From the NCBI GenBank assembly GCA_018663815.1, contig JABJPQ010000702.1, positions 1 through 8,032 of the forward strand: a stretch of DNA of 8,032 bases, written 5' to 3'. The notes under the pieces were generated by a model that saw only the letters and a list, made by a program, of their open reading frames with translations, had not been told where the DNA came from and ran no database searches. Position 1 is the first letter of the stretch. The number at the start of each line of letters is the position of its first letter. The position numbers and the translations under genes are program-made. Source of the DNA: Halobacteriovoraceae bacterium (GTDB taxonomy: Bacteria > Bdellovibrionota > Bacteriovoracia > Bacteriovoracales > Bacteriovoracaceae). Below, piece by piece: positions 1-5,425 of this stretch.

Positions 1-423
1 CATATCATCGGAAAGGGTAATAAAGCTCGCCATTTTAAACTACCCTATTTAGATATTTTTGAAGAACTTCAGGAGCTTGGTGAAAGTAAAAGTGCAAAAA
101 TGTGGGAGGTTGATCAACAGCTAATCGCATTGGGTGAGCCTGAAGATAATTTTCATATATTTAGGTCTATAAGGTCTCCCTTTAACAATCTAACAACAAG
201 GCAGATTAACTATCTTGTTAAAAAAGAAGCTTTAAATGCGCGGATTATAACAGAAGTTTACCCTCATTTGTTTAGACATGCTCATGGTACACATGCCATT
301 CAAAACGGTGCGCCTATTAGTGTTGTTCAAAGTACTTTAGGGCATGAGTCTATTCAAACGACGTCAAAGTATTTACATGCTAGTGGGGTTGAATCTAGTG
401 GAAGTTATCTTGTAAAGTTATAA
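1..423 (+). CDS. Tyrosine recombinase/integrase, C-terminal part (5' end outside window)
   Basis: The frame is open from base 1 to the TAA at 421-423, so the visible 140 residues are the C-terminal part of a longer protein. They carry the second half of a tyrosine recombinase catalytic domain. A GKGNKAR segment near residue 4 matches the beta-hairpin carrying the catalytic lysine. HLFRH gives the HxxR pair (His codon 265-267, Arg 274-276). LGHES gives the third-box histidine (343-345), and SKYLH supplies the tyrosine nucleophile (codon 370-372). The first catalytic arginine would lie upstream of the window. Enzymes of this family cut and rejoin DNA through a 3'-phosphotyrosine link, integrating or excising elements or resolving dimers. 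All visible catalytic residues are intact, so nothing here suggests inactivation. The next gene begins 3 bases downstream in the same frame. No attachment site was recognised in the window, and the specific role cannot be told. Confidence 0.9.
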   Translation, partial: HIIGKGNKARHFKLPYLDIFEELQELGESKSAKMWEVDQQLIALGEPEDNFHIFRSIRSPFNNLTTRQINYLVKKEALNARIITEVYPHLFRHAHGTHAIQNGAPISVVQSTLGHESIQTTSKYLHASGVESSGSYLVKL

Positions 424-426
424 CAT

Positions 427-1332
427 ATGTTGGTAGGATTAATTGTGGCTGTTGAAGATAGGACATTTGGTGAATACCCTGAGATTACAGAAGAACAATG
501 GCAAAAGAGTCGAGATAATAATGACTTTTCACATATTGCTTTTGAAGTTTTTAAATATCTTGGGATGTCGATTATAAAACTAGCAAACCTTTACGAAAAT
601 AACGATGAGCATAGAGATAAAGTAAAAGAAATAGAATACAAAATACTCCAAGGTCACTTAATGAAGGTATCTAGAATGTATCATTCAATAATACATCTTA
701 CAGTAGAGAATAAGTTTTTAGAGTCGATCTCTATATTACAAAGAGCCCTTTTTGAAACTTTAATAAATGCTAGATATTTAATTTAGGAAAATGATCCTTC
801 TTTATTTGATAAATATATAGAAAAATCTTTATCACCTGAAAGAGAACTGTGAGACATAATACAGGGCAATATTGCACAAAGAGGTGGTGAAATAGAGAAC
901 ATAGAGGCAAACATGATGAAGTCGATTAGTAAAAGTTGCTCTTTGGGTGGTAAAAGCATTACCGATATTGATCCAAAGTTCTCGTCTTGGGGGCCACATT
1001 TTTATAAGAAGTGTGAAGAACTAGGTTTAGAAATACTGCATAATCCTATATATGCGATTGGTTCACACTGTATCCATACAAGTTTTGTGGATTTAATAAA
1101 GTTTTATCTCAAAGATGAAGATGGCGCCTTACAAATTAAAAACGAACATAACATTCCTCAGGAAGCACATATGACAGTAACAGGTATGATTGCTGTATTA
1201 CTCTGTCAGGAATTTTCAGAATATGCATTTTCTCAAGGAGTCGCTCATGAGTTGAGTGATTATTTCAAATGGTATGGTGAAACTATGAAGAAAATAAATA
1301 CTGAAGCAATAACGGCACGTCATGGATATTGA
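427..1332 (+). pseudogene. DUF5677-like protein gene with two internal stop codons
   Basis: A single frame runs from ATG 427 to TGA 1330-1332 (302 codons), broken only by TAG at 784-786 and TGA at 850-852. The pieces read as one continuous protein across both stops: a helical N-terminal part with the segment LQRALFETLINARYLI, then NDPSLFDKYIEKSLSPEREL, then a C-terminal part containing YAIGSHCIHTSFVDLIKFYL. From memory this resembles the DUF5677 family, helical proteins of unknown function common in accessory regions, and about 300 residues is normal for them. The Arg-x-x-x-(F)-Glu pattern before the first stop supports that reading. There is no clear ribosome binding site before ATG 427, which lies 3 bases after the recombinase stop, so expression may have depended on read-through from that gene. 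Two different stop codons point to a decayed gene rather than programmed recoding. Annotation pipelines might instead call two fragments, 427-786 and 913-1332. Confidence 0.7.
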
Positions 1333-1398
1333 AACCCCTCAACGATATTATCTCGATATAGAAGCATTAAGAATTCTTGGGAAAAATCTTGAAAAATT

Positions 1399-1508
1399 AA
1401 AAGAGTAGGCCTTAATACTTGTTATACTTCGATCTTGTCAATTATTGAATTAGTTTCACGGGCTACTAAATCAGAGGATGAGTATAAAATATTAAGGCCT
1501 ACTCTTTT
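1399..1508. terminator. Perfect 19-bp inverted repeat, candidate bidirectional terminator or MITE-like element
   Basis: The left arm at 1399-1417 is the exact reverse complement of the right arm at 1490-1508, with AGGCCT in the centre of each arm. A second short pairing (1422-1428 with 1481-1487) extends the helix inward after a small internal loop. The outer ends give CTCTTTTTC on the plus strand and CTCTTTT followed by ATTTTT on the minus strand, so each strand has a U-rich tail, as expected of a bidirectional terminator between the convergent genes ending at 1332 and 1641. The 72-nt interval between the arms is long for a terminator. A small non-autonomous element with terminal inverted repeats, or a structured RNA, is therefore also possible. 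No target-site duplication is visible at its edges. Confidence 0.5.
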
Positions 1509-1584
1509 TCGTATCAATAACACAAAACTCTAATTTAAATTTGATCGTAAGCGCTTCATTGGCGCCATTTAGCTTTGCAACTGG

Positions 1585-1622
1585 TCTTCCGCAAAGGGTG
1601 TGTTTGTATATTTTGCGGAAGA
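1585..1622. other. Stem-loop, 11-bp perfect stem and 16-nt loop
   Basis: TCTTCCGCAAA at 1585-1595 is the exact reverse complement of TTTGCGGAAGA at 1612-1622. It lies just downstream of the minus-strand gene ending at 1641. A T8 run on the plus strand (about 1632-1639) comes about ten bases after the stem, too far for a classic terminator, and the minus strand has no T-run directly after it. It may act as a 3' mRNA-end structure for the minus-strand genes or as a weak terminator. Confidence 0.4.
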
Positions 1623-1640
1623 AAATAAAGGTTTTTTTTA

Positions 1641-1964
1641 CTAGAGTCCTATCATTTCATTAGGGAAGTTTTGATCCTGTGAAAAATCAATTGAGTATGT
1701 CCAAGCTGGACGATTTTTTGTGTTTGCACCTTTTATATCAAGTGAAATAGTTACCGATTTTGGGCAATAAACTTCAGCACTTAGTTTGTTATCTGCATCT
1801 TTAATTATACACTGGACTTCAATTGGATTAGTCATGAAAAGCGTGTCCGTACCCTTTCTTTTACGCCACAACTTAGTTTGTTTTAAAGTGAAGCCCACGA
1901 TAAATTCTGTTAAAGTGTAGAAGTTCCCTATAATCGGGTTTAGGTGTATATTGGAGTAATTCAA
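1641..1964 (-). CDS. Hypothetical protein, TTG start overlapping the upstream gene
   Basis: A 107-residue frame on the minus strand begins with TTG (1964-1962), which overlaps the TGA stop (1963-1961) of the upstream minus-strand gene in a TTGA arrangement typical of translational coupling. No strong Shine-Dalgarno sequence precedes it, so translation would rely on ribosomes terminating at the gene in front. The next in-frame ATG is residue 44, also without a binding site. I do not recognise the family. Residues 1-30 are moderately hydrophobic, a basic stretch KLWRKRKG follows at 31-38, and the second half (VQCIIKDADNKLSAEV, VTISLDIKG) looks beta-rich, as in small extracytoplasmic or accessory domains. 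It could instead be a C-terminal segment split from the 341-aa gene by a frameshift. The clean stop-start overlap favours two separate cistrons. Confidence 0.5.
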   Translation of the reverse strand: MNYSNIHLNPIIGNFYTLTEFIVGFTLKQTKLWRKRKGTDTLFMTNPIEVQCIIKDADNKLSAEVYCPKSVTISLDIKGANTKNRPAWTYSIDFSQDQNFPNEMIGL

Positions 1965-2986
1965 TTAGCATTTCTTTTAAGATTCTTATTATTTGTCTTT
2001 TTCTCAGGAGGTATATGTGTATAGGTACACTTTCCTTCTTTGTATCCAATGCTTTCAATAAGAGCTTTTCCTAATTGGCACCTCATATTAGGGTCTCGTA
2101 ATTCAGGAATTCCATTTTTAATTTTATAAATGGCTCCATGAAGGTCATCCCCTCCATGATATCCTCTACCATGGACTTCAATTTGAATTTTGGTGTGCTC
2201 CTCGTTATTATGCTCACCGGTAACTTCAAGCATACAGGTTTCTTTATTATCATTGGAATTAATATAAAAGCCTTTTATAGTGATACGGAGAGGTACTTTA
2301 GAATTCTTTAGTTGAATATCTGAAGTTTTTTCCCCATTAAGGCTACCGATAACTTTATAGCTATCACTGTCTATATTAAATTGAGTTAAAAATTTTTGCT
2401 TTCCATATTCAGGTTGCCACGGCTGGCACTTTACAAAATGAGAATTAGCCTTATTTTGATCAAAAAGATTTTTATAAACTTTTTGATCATCCACTGTAAG
2501 AGAATTATACCATCGCTTAAATACCTCGTAATTATCCTTTTCAAGGGAGCTAATATTAGGACCATCCTTTGAAAAAAATTTTTTCCTATCATTTATCATA
2601 CTTGTATCTATTTTAGAAAAAGGGATGTCTGTTACGAATGATAATTTCTGAATTAAGTTATTTTTAAGCATTTTTTGATGCTCAGCAGGTAGTGTTTCAT
2701 ACCAATCGTTCCACTCGGAAGGTTGAAATAAACTCTCCTTCCCATTAAAGCCCTTAGTATCAATACCTAACATAGCGAGATTTCGAGCATTATCAATATA
2801 AACATCAATCCTTTCTCCATTTGATTTTGCTATGTATGTGTTAAATTTTTCTGGGTGCTTATCAAAAGATACTGTATTTGCTGGTTTTCTATCATTTAAT
2901 ATGGGTTTTTTGTAAATGTGAGTAGTAATTATTGATCCAATAAAAAATATAATAAACCCAACATAATATCTATTAAATTTAAACAT
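1961..2986 (-). CDS. Hypothetical membrane-anchored protein
   Basis: A 341-residue frame on the minus strand starts at ATG 2986-2984 and stops with TGA at 1963-1961. Residues 8-24 (YVGFIIFFIGSIITTHI) form one hydrophobic segment after a short basic start, so the protein is probably anchored in the inner membrane with the rest outside the cytoplasm, or carries an uncleaved signal. The remainder is hydrophilic and mixed. It includes a central region rich in acidic and aromatic residues (around 85-170), a beta-rich stretch KVPLRITIKGFYIN, and a Gly/His-rich motif HGRGYHGGDDLHG near residue 280. The tail KKTNNKNLKRNAN is strongly basic. I do not recognise the family. No good Shine-Dalgarno sequence is seen before the ATG. 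The start lies inside a transposase remnant, so its promoter may derive from that sequence. The downstream 107-aa gene overlaps its stop, and the two probably form a bicistronic unit. Confidence 0.75.
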   Translation of the reverse strand: MFKFNRYYVGFIIFFIGSIITTHIYKKPILNDRKPANTVSFDKHPEKFNTYIAKSNGERIDVYIDNARNLAMLGIDTKGFNGKESLFQPSEWNDWYETLPAEHQKMLKNNLIQKLSFVTDIPFSKIDTSMINDRKKFFSKDGPNISSLEKDNYEVFKRWYNSLTVDDQKVYKNLFDQNKANSHFVKCQPWQPEYGKQKFLTQFNIDSDSYKVIGSLNGEKTSDIQLKNSKVPLRITIKGFYINSNDNKETCMLEVTGEHNNEEHTKIQIEVHGRGYHGGDDLHGAIYKIKNGIPELRDPNMRCQLGKALIESIGYKEGKCTYTHIPPEKKTNNKNLKRNAN

Positions 2987-3110
2987 CGTTTAATGATACA
3001 CTATTTAGATTATTAAACCAAATAGCAGGGCCATTGTCTTGTGCTTTCTTAAGAGGTATTTAGCCATCTAATCGGATCTGTAAAGTACCGTAGATTATGG
3101 GAAGTTTGAG
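2979..3110 (-). pseudogene. Remnant of an IS4/Tn5-type transposase C-terminus
   Basis: Reading the minus strand from 3110 downwards gives LPIIYGTLQIRLDG, then a TAA (3062-3060), then IPLKKAQDNGPAIWFNNL and on to a TAA at 2981-2979. This matches, from memory, the C-terminal pattern of Tn5/IS4-group transposases, which run roughly L-P-x-I-x-x-x-L, R-L-x-G, R/K-K-x-(4)-G-P, I-W. The internal TAA sits where those proteins have an aromatic or hydrophobic residue, and a TAG at 3113-3111 ends the frame upstream. It is too short and broken to function. It overlaps the start of the 341-aa gene, which suggests that gene begins at an old insertion scar. The similarity is recalled rather than searched, so chance is not excluded. 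Confidence 0.4.
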
Positions 3111-3309
3111 CTAAATTCTGAATAATTTATACTGATTTAGTGACCAGGAGTTCTATACCTCACTTTAGACGGGTCATTATCAAGTTAATTTTTAAGCTGT
3201 GATTGCCTTTACAACCACTACCCTGATCAACGCTATTTTAATCTTCAAATCATTAATTTATGCAAATTTAAGACTAAAATTTTCGAGAAAATTATAAATG
3301 CAAATCTAC

Positions 3310-3333
3310 TTCCGATAACTATACTTATCGGAA
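3310..3333. promoter_or_regulatory. Operator-like dyad, 9-bp arms and 6-nt centre
   Basis: TTCCGATAA at 3310-3318 is the exact reverse complement of TTATCGGAA at 3325-3333, separated by six bases. Neither strand has a following T-run, so a terminator is unlikely. A dimer-binding site is more plausible, possibly for the helix-turn-helix protein encoded from 3475, about 140 bp downstream. That link is inference. Confidence 0.4.
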
Positions 3334-3381
3334 CTACTTAAGCGTATCATTTATCATGTTCAGACCTAGACCCCTATAAAG

Positions 3382-3401
3382 TTTTGGGAGATTTTGGGAG
3401 A
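3382..3401 (+). repeat. 10-bp tandem direct repeat (TTTTGGGAGA x2)
   Basis: TTTTGGGAGA occurs back to back at 3382-3391 and 3392-3401 and is followed by a further TTTTT. It is about 75 bp upstream of the 3475 gene. Two copies spaced 10 bp apart would lie on the same face of the helix, so it could be a tandem protein-binding site. It could equally be slippage. Confidence 0.4.
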
Positions 3402-3460
3402 TTTTTATAGCCCTTAGTTTCACAAGGCTGGTAAAATAATTGCTAATCATATAAGATCAC

Positions 3461-3477
3461 AAAGGATTTTTGCTTTG
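3461..3477 (+). promoter_or_regulatory. Ribosome binding site deciding a TTG start
   Basis: AAAGGA at 3461-3466 lies 8 bases before TTG at 3475-3477. There is no in-frame ATG upstream, and the next in-frame ATG codons fall deep inside the HicB-like domain. The good spacing and the YPVF start of a HicB-like fold immediately after TTG support this unusual start. Confidence 0.6.
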
Positions 3478-3900
3478 AATACATTATTTAGGTACCCCGT
3501 GTTTTACCAACAACAAAATGGTTATCTAATTCTGTCAGCACCCGACTTACATATTACAATTGTCACCGACATCCCATTTACATCAAAAAACAACACAAAA
3601 GATCTTTTAAAGCTTGCAAGGGTAATTGGTAGAATGGAAATAAAAATCCAAGAAAAAATAACCACTATTAAAAAATCAAAAATTAAGCTCCCTACCCCAT
3701 CTAAAATTAAATCCGTAATTAGTGATAAGAAAAACCAAAAGTTAACTGCCCCTCAGGTAGCTCTAATTATGGGCAGATCTGCTAACACAATTAGGCGAAT
3801 GGCTGATAGAGGTGAACTTCCAGGGTTTAAAAGCCCTAAAGGCACAAGGTACTTTTATGAAAAAGACATACTTCCCTATTTAAAATTAAGTACTATATAA
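3475..3900 (+). CDS. HicB-like domain fused to an excisionase/MerR-type helix-turn-helix
   Basis: A 141-residue protein starts at TTG 3475. Residues 4-60 read like a HicB-type antitoxin fold: a first strand FRYPVFYQQQNGYLILSAPD, a second strand HITIVTDI, then a helix DLLKLARVIGRMEIKIQEKI. A basic linker with KSKIKLPTPSKIKSV resembles the proline-containing end of HicB domains. Residues 90-137 form a helix-turn-helix of the excisionase/MerR type (LTAPQVALIMGRSANTIRRM, then GELPGFKSPKGTRYFYEKDI). HicB proteins bind HicA mRNA-interferase toxins and repress their own operon through a C-terminal DNA-binding domain, but no hicA-like gene is visible next to it. It is therefore probably an orphan regulator. 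Candidate operators are the dyad at 3310-3333 and the tandem repeat at 3382-3401. It lies upstream of parA with 419 bp between, so the two are likely separate transcripts. The helix-turn-helix call is firm; the HicB-like call is moderate. Confidence 0.8.
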   Translation: MNTLFRYPVFYQQQNGYLILSAPDLHITIVTDIPFTSKNNTKDLLKLARVIGRMEIKIQEKITTIKKSKIKLPTPSKIKSVISDKKNQKLTAPQVALIMGRSANTIRRMADRGELPGFKSPKGTRYFYEKDILPYLKLSTI

Positions 3901-4017
3901 ATAGTCTTACTATTATTTTCTTTAGAAATTATTTTAAAGCGATTTAATTAGCTTACTTAGTCTTTTCCTTCAATTTTCTTTTTTATGTTATTTAGTTAGT
4001 TTTTAAAGATTGTGGTC

Positions 4018-4061
4018 CACTCTACTATTTGTAGAGACCTGCTACGGTGTAGAGTGCCGTA
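4018..4061 (+). promoter_or_regulatory. Structured block with mutually exclusive stems
   Basis: CACTCTAC (4018-4025) pairs exactly with GTAGAGTG (4049-4056). Alternatively CTCTAC (4020-4025) pairs with GTAGAG (4031-4036) around a 5-nt loop, leaving TACGG (4043-4047) free to pair with CCGTA (4057-4061). Such alternatives are typical of attenuator leaders or antisense-controlled leaders in plasmid copy control. TGTAGAG also occurs as a direct repeat at 4030 and 4048, so a protein-binding or partition-site role is possible. It is not a tRNA: there is no T-loop sequence and no cloverleaf. Confidence 0.3.
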
Positions 4062-4231
4062 CCTCTGCTCGACTAATCTTTGATAATAAATTTTTATAAA
4101 AAATTATGTTACATTATTTTTAGATTAAATATTAAGCTTAATAAATTTATCTTTCTTTAAATAATTAGCAATTTATGTGAGTAAGTTTCTAACGTCACGT
4201 CTAGTCTAGGAATTTTTTTCCTATTTTTCTA

Positions 4232-4260
4232 TTGATTATGAAATAAAATCACTATCTAAT
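4232..4260 (+). promoter_or_regulatory. Predicted sigma-70-type promoter of parA
   Basis: TTGATT at 4232-4237 is a -35 candidate sharing TTGA with the consensus. TCTAAT at 4255-4260 is a -10 candidate matching five of six bases, with a 17-bp spacer. Transcription would begin near 4267, at the left arm of the 9-bp dyad. The promoter would serve parA and the downstream 521-aa gene. Confidence 0.5.
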
Positions 4261-4264
4261 CTAT

Positions 4265-4308
4265 AACTGAATGGTTAGCACATGATTTTATGATAAAAAC
4301 ATTCAGTT
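4265..4308 (+). promoter_or_regulatory. 9-bp inverted repeat between parA promoter and RBS, candidate autoregulatory operator
   Basis: AACTGAATG at 4265-4273 is the exact reverse complement of CATTCAGTT at 4300-4308, with 26 bases between. The left arm covers the predicted transcription start, and the right arm ends one base before the AAGGAG ribosome binding site at 4309-4314. Type Ia ParA proteins with an N-terminal helix-turn-helix repress their own operon by binding a dyad in this position, so this is the best operator candidate. As RNA it would form a hairpin at the 5' end of the transcript, which could protect the mRNA or affect translation. Confidence 0.5.
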
Positions 4309-4319
4309 AAGGAGATGTA

Positions 4320-5411
4320 ATGAATAATAACAAGGGTGGATACACTTTTCGTCAAATAGCTAATATGTATGATATATCATTAACTAAGAATGCCTTCTAT
4401 GCATACGAAGATAAAGGTTCAATCCCTAGCGCAGAGCGGATAACAAAAGGTAAAACCCAAGTAAGAGCATGGTCGATAGCAGATCTTCCCTTAATTGGTG
4501 AAAAATTAGGGTATTTAAAAAAACCTTCGTCCACACAAATTGTATCTTTTTTTACGCAAAAAGGAGGTACAGGAAAAACCCCACTTGCTTTTCAATTTGC
4601 ACGTACTCTTGCCTTGCATAATATTAAAGTTTTAGTAATAGGGTTAGATAGTCAAGAAACTATTACTAATATACTTCGTGGCTCTCAAGAAACAGATTCC
4701 TTACCTGAAAATATTGATGATTTATATGATGATGGTCTCTTTGAAATTTTTAAAAAGAATGTATCTCTAGAAGATGCTATTCAAAATACAGATTTAAAAA
4801 CTTTACAGTTTATCCCTGAAAATGCTGGTTTAGCTGCTTTAGAGACAGATTTGAATCATTCCGCTGACCCTTTAAACGTCATGGAAAAGTTTTTCTTTAG
4901 TCCCTTAAAAAAACTCAATCAGTTTGACTATATTATCTGTGACTGCAACCCATCATGGGGAAGAATAATTAATTCTGTTTTAGCAAGTTCAGATTTGCTT
5001 GTATCCCCTCTTAAATGTGATGCCTCAACACTAACAACAACTAAAACATTTTTTGGATTACTTGCAGATTTTGAAAAAGATTTAGAATACAAGGGCGTAA
5101 ATATACAAAAATTTGTTATCCCTACCCTACTTGAAAACAACAAATTATCTAGACAAGTTCTTAGTTATTATGAGACACGATTTTCTAATATTTGTGCAAA
5201 CACACCTTTAAAGAAAACCGTTACTATCGATGAAGCTCAAATTCTTCAACTATCAGTTCTAGAATACCTACCTAATTCTCCTATCTATAAAGATCTCATT
5301 AGTGTTTTTAAAGAAATCACTGATGTTATAGCTTTCTTAAATGGTGAAGATGAACCTTCTAAGGACACTAAAGATTCGAAGAATAAAAAAGAAGAACTAC
5401 TACAAGCATAA
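4320..5411 (+). CDS. parA: ParA-family partition ATPase with N-terminal helix-turn-helix
   Basis: A 363-residue protein starts at ATG 4320, five bases after AAGGAG. Residues 7-66 form a MerR-like DNA-binding domain (YTFRQIANMYDIS, then AYEDKGSIPSAERI and a VRAWSIADL segment). Residues 73-340 are a ParA ATPase domain. The deviant Walker A KGGTGKT at 81-87 contains the signature lysine K81 and K86. The A' motif is VIGLDSQE, in which D110 corresponds to the catalytic aspartate of Soj, but the usual first Asp and the Pro are replaced by Gly108 and Ser111. The Walker B region is YIICDCNPSW with D208. ParA proteins bind DNA non-specifically when ATP-bound and move plasmid copies apart when stimulated by a ParB-type partner on a centromere. 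The N-terminal domain suggests type Ia autoregulation via the dyad at 4265-4308. The tail 342-363 is highly charged. The following gene begins 14 bases downstream and is almost certainly co-transcribed. Confidence 0.93.
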   Translation: MNNNKGGYTFRQIANMYDISLTKNAFYAYEDKGSIPSAERITKGKTQVRAWSIADLPLIGEKLGYLKKPSSTQIVSFFTQKGGTGKTPLAFQFARTLALHNIKVLVIGLDSQETITNILRGSQETDSLPENIDDLYDDGLFEIFKKNVSLEDAIQNTDLKTLQFIPENAGLAALETDLNHSADPLNVMEKFFFSPLKKLNQFDYIICDCNPSWGRIINSVLASSDLLVSPLKCDASTLTTTKTFFGLLADFEKDLEYKGVNIQKFVIPTLLENNKLSRQVLSYYETRFSNICANTPLKKTVTIDEAQILQLSVLEYLPNSPIYKDLISVFKEITDVIAFLNGEDEPSKDTKDSKNKKEELLQA

Positions 5412-5425
5412 CTTAAGGTGTAGAG

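Larger units (their letters stand above)
2987..3474. other. Intergenic region with dyads and a short tandem repeat
   Basis: This stretch separates divergent genes. The first part (to about 3110) is the transposase remnant. Beyond it I see no gene. It contains a near-palindrome at 3278-3293 (AATTTTC-GA-GAAAATT), the word ATGCAAAT twice (3260-3267 and 3298-3305), a dyad at 3310-3333 and a 10-bp tandem repeat at 3382-3401. The clustering within 130 bp upstream of a helix-turn-helix gene suggests a control region. No convincing sigma-70 promoter was found for the 3475 gene, although TATAAG at 3450-3455 could be a -10 element without a good -35. Confidence 0.4.
3901..4319. other. AT-rich intergenic region upstream of parA
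   Basis: No gene is seen here. Positions 3901-4010 are plain AT-rich sequence. A GC-richer structured block lies at 4011-4073. Positions 4081-4160 are very AT-rich, with two touching palindromes at 4130-4143 (TATTAAGCTTAATA) and 4141-4150 (ATAAATTTAT). A short hairpin of TAGGAA and TTCCTA around five Ts lies at 4207-4223. The parA promoter and dyad fill 4232-4308. The AT-rich stretch could serve as an unwinding element, but no clear DnaA box (TTATNCACA) was found. Confidence 0.4.

Noticed and set aside
427..1332. Alternative genetic code or programmed stop-codon readthrough
   Set aside because: Two different stops (TAG and TGA) interrupt one gene, while TAG, TGA and TAA act as normal stops elsewhere and tryptophan is encoded by TGG.
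1322..1408. 28-codon frame overlapping the end of the DUF5677-like gene
   Set aside because: It has no ribosome binding site, ends in the inverted-repeat arm and shows no recognisable motif.
1399..1508. Integron attC site
   Set aside because: The ends lack the RYYYAAC/GTTRRRY core sites and the arms are perfectly paired with no extrahelical bases, unlike attC.
1873..2058. 61-codon minus-strand frame
   Set aside because: It overlaps both minus-strand genes in another frame and has no independent support.
4011..4080. tRNA gene
   Set aside because: No acceptor stem, T-loop or anticodon arm can be folded. The pairing is better explained by alternative short hairpins.
4804..5125. DnaA-box-like TTATCC words inside parA
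   Set aside because: They do not match TTATNCACA and lie scattered in coding sequence, so they give no evidence for an origin there.
4928..5143. Minus-strand frame inside parA
   Set aside because: It is a shadow of the well-supported parA coding sequence.
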